Source: Pseudomonadota bacterium (GTDB taxonomy: Bacteria > Pseudomonadota > Gammaproteobacteria > Pseudomonadales > Pseudohongiellaceae). From it: a stretch of DNA of 6,744 bases. This document shows positions 5,978 to 6,744 of the stretch, piece by piece. How positions within the stretch are numbered: position 1 is the stretch's first letter; each line of letters begins with the position of its first letter. The notes beneath the pieces were generated by a model. The model was not told where the DNA came from. It saw only the letters and a list, made by a program, of their open reading frames with translations, and made no database searches. Location: contig JADFOC010000150.1 of assembly GCA_022563075.1 (NCBI GenBank), positions 1 to 6,744 of the forward strand, written 5' to 3'. Position numbers and translations under genes: made by a program.

Positions 5978-6744
5978 ATGAAAATTTCACCATTGATTAG
6001 ATCAATATTAGGGGTGGGCGCCCTCATCTCAGTTCTATCCGCCACGGCTCAGGATGACAGGTTCGCCAATGTCACCATCGAAACGGTCGCGGTCGCCGGT
6101 AACATCTCAATGCTGGTTGGCTCCGGTGGCAACATCGGTGTTTCTGCCGGTGATGACGGAATTCTGATTATCGATGATCAATATGCCCCGCTGGCCGGGC
6201 GTATCAAGGAGGCGCTGGCGGCACTGGGCTCGGATGTGCCAAAATTTGTGCTTAACACGCATTTCCACGGGGATCATACCGGGGGTAATGGCGAATTTGG
6301 CGCCGACAGCTTGATAGTCGCCCATGAAAATGTTCGGAACCGACTAGTCGCCGGTGGTTCTCCTGCGGCAGCCTTGCCGGTTGTCATATTTGATGATGAC
6401 ATCACCATTCATTTTAATGGCGAAGACGTAACCCTAATCCATATGCCAAATGGCCATACTGACAGCGACAGTGTCGTCATGTTCGCAGACTCTAATGTGA
6501 TTCATATGGGGGATCACTTCTTTAATGGGGGTTTTCCATTCATTGATTTAGGCAGTGGTGGCAGTGTGCAGGGATATCTGCACAACCTCGAACGAGCGCT
6601 TTCCTGGATCGCCGACGATACCCGTGTAATTCCCGGCCATGGTCCATTGGGCAGTAAGTCCGATTTGTTGAACTTTTACAATGTGGTGAAGGACACCTCA
6701 ACCGCGATTCGGGTGATGAAATCTCAACAGATGAGCAAGGAAGA
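5978..6744 (+). CDS. Exported metallo-beta-lactamase-fold hydrolase (3' end missing)
   Basis: The reading frame is open from ATG 5978 to the right edge: 255 full codons plus two bases. The N-terminus is a typical Sec signal peptide: basic MKISPLIR, a hydrophobic stretch (9-21), and an ATA motif at 22-24 suggesting cleavage before Gln25. No lipobox cysteine is present, so a soluble periplasmic product is expected. The MBL metal-site set is complete: His95, His97, Asp99 and His100 in THFHGDHTGGN, His160 in PNGHTDSD, Asp179 in HMGDHFF and His221 in PGHGP. This predicts a binuclear zinc (or similar metal) hydrolase. The helical end after residue 225 (DLLNFYNVVKD...) resembles many generic secreted MBL hydrolases. 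The substrate cannot be told from the sequence; beta-lactamase activity is possible but not indicated. At most a few tens of residues are likely missing. It is divergent from fabY, with 240 bp between start codons. Confidence 0.9.
   Translation, partial: MKISPLIRSILGVGALISVLSATAQDDRFANVTIETVAVAGNISMLVGSGGNIGVSAGDDGILIIDDQYAPLAGRIKEALAALGSDVPKFVLNTHFHGDHTGGNGEFGADSLIVAHENVRNRLVAGGSPAAALPVVIFDDDITIHFNGEDVTLIHMPNGHTDSDSVVMFADSNVIHMGDHFFNGGFPFIDLGSGGSVQGYLHNLERALSWIADDTRVIPGHGPLGSKSDLLNFYNVVKDTSTAIRVMKSQQMSKE

Noticed and set aside
6107..6325. Minus-strand 72-codon frame within the MBL gene
   Set aside because: It is antisense to the conserved metal-binding HxHxDH region, which fixes the plus-strand frame as the coding one.
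1..6744. Possibility of a defence island, mobile element or secondary-metabolite cluster
   Set aside because: All five genes look like chromosomal metabolic or transport genes; there is no transposase, integrase, toxin-antitoxin pair, tRNA, array or multi-domain synthase, and FabY has no cluster partners.

Overview
This window reads as chromosomal DNA of a free-living gammaproteobacterium, probably a marine or Pseudomonas-like lineage. The best pointer is a complete FabY-type 3-ketoacyl-ACP synthase, a long KAS enzyme characterised in Pseudomonas aeruginosa and found mainly in Gammaproteobacteria. A single-chain class I fumarase with a pseudomonad-like sequence supports this. No tRNA, rRNA, CRISPR, IS element or phage gene is visible. 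Assignments rest on motif and sequence recognition from memory; no database search was run.

Layout, left to right. (1) 1-658, minus strand: 5' part of a crotonase-fold enoyl-CoA hydratase/isomerase gene that runs off the left edge. Its active-site pattern fits a delta3,delta2-enoyl-CoA isomerase better than a hydratase. (2) 659-776: short divergent promoter region. (3) 777-2117, plus: polytopic membrane protein of the ATP/ADP-translocase-like (NTT/Tlc-related, MFS-like) family. (4) 2118-2265: intergenic, with an extended -10-like promoter. (5) 2266-3792, plus: class I [4Fe-4S] fumarase. (6) 3812-5737, minus: fabY, converging on the fumarase gene with only 19 bp between the stop codons. (7) 5738-5977: a 240-bp divergent regulatory region with a perfect palindrome, a 21-bp-period direct repeat and a spaced inverted repeat. 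(8) 5978-6744, plus: 5' part of an exported metallo-beta-lactamase-fold hydrolase, cut by the right edge.

The genes do not form one operon; each seems to be its own transcription unit. There is a loose central and lipid metabolism theme: fatty acid breakdown (isomerase), fatty acid synthesis initiation (FabY) and the TCA cycle (fumarase). I see no convincing new multi-gene system. The parts most worth a second look are the fabY/MBL regulatory region, the transporter of unknown substrate, and the isomerase-type active site in a gene likely to be auto-annotated as a hydratase.
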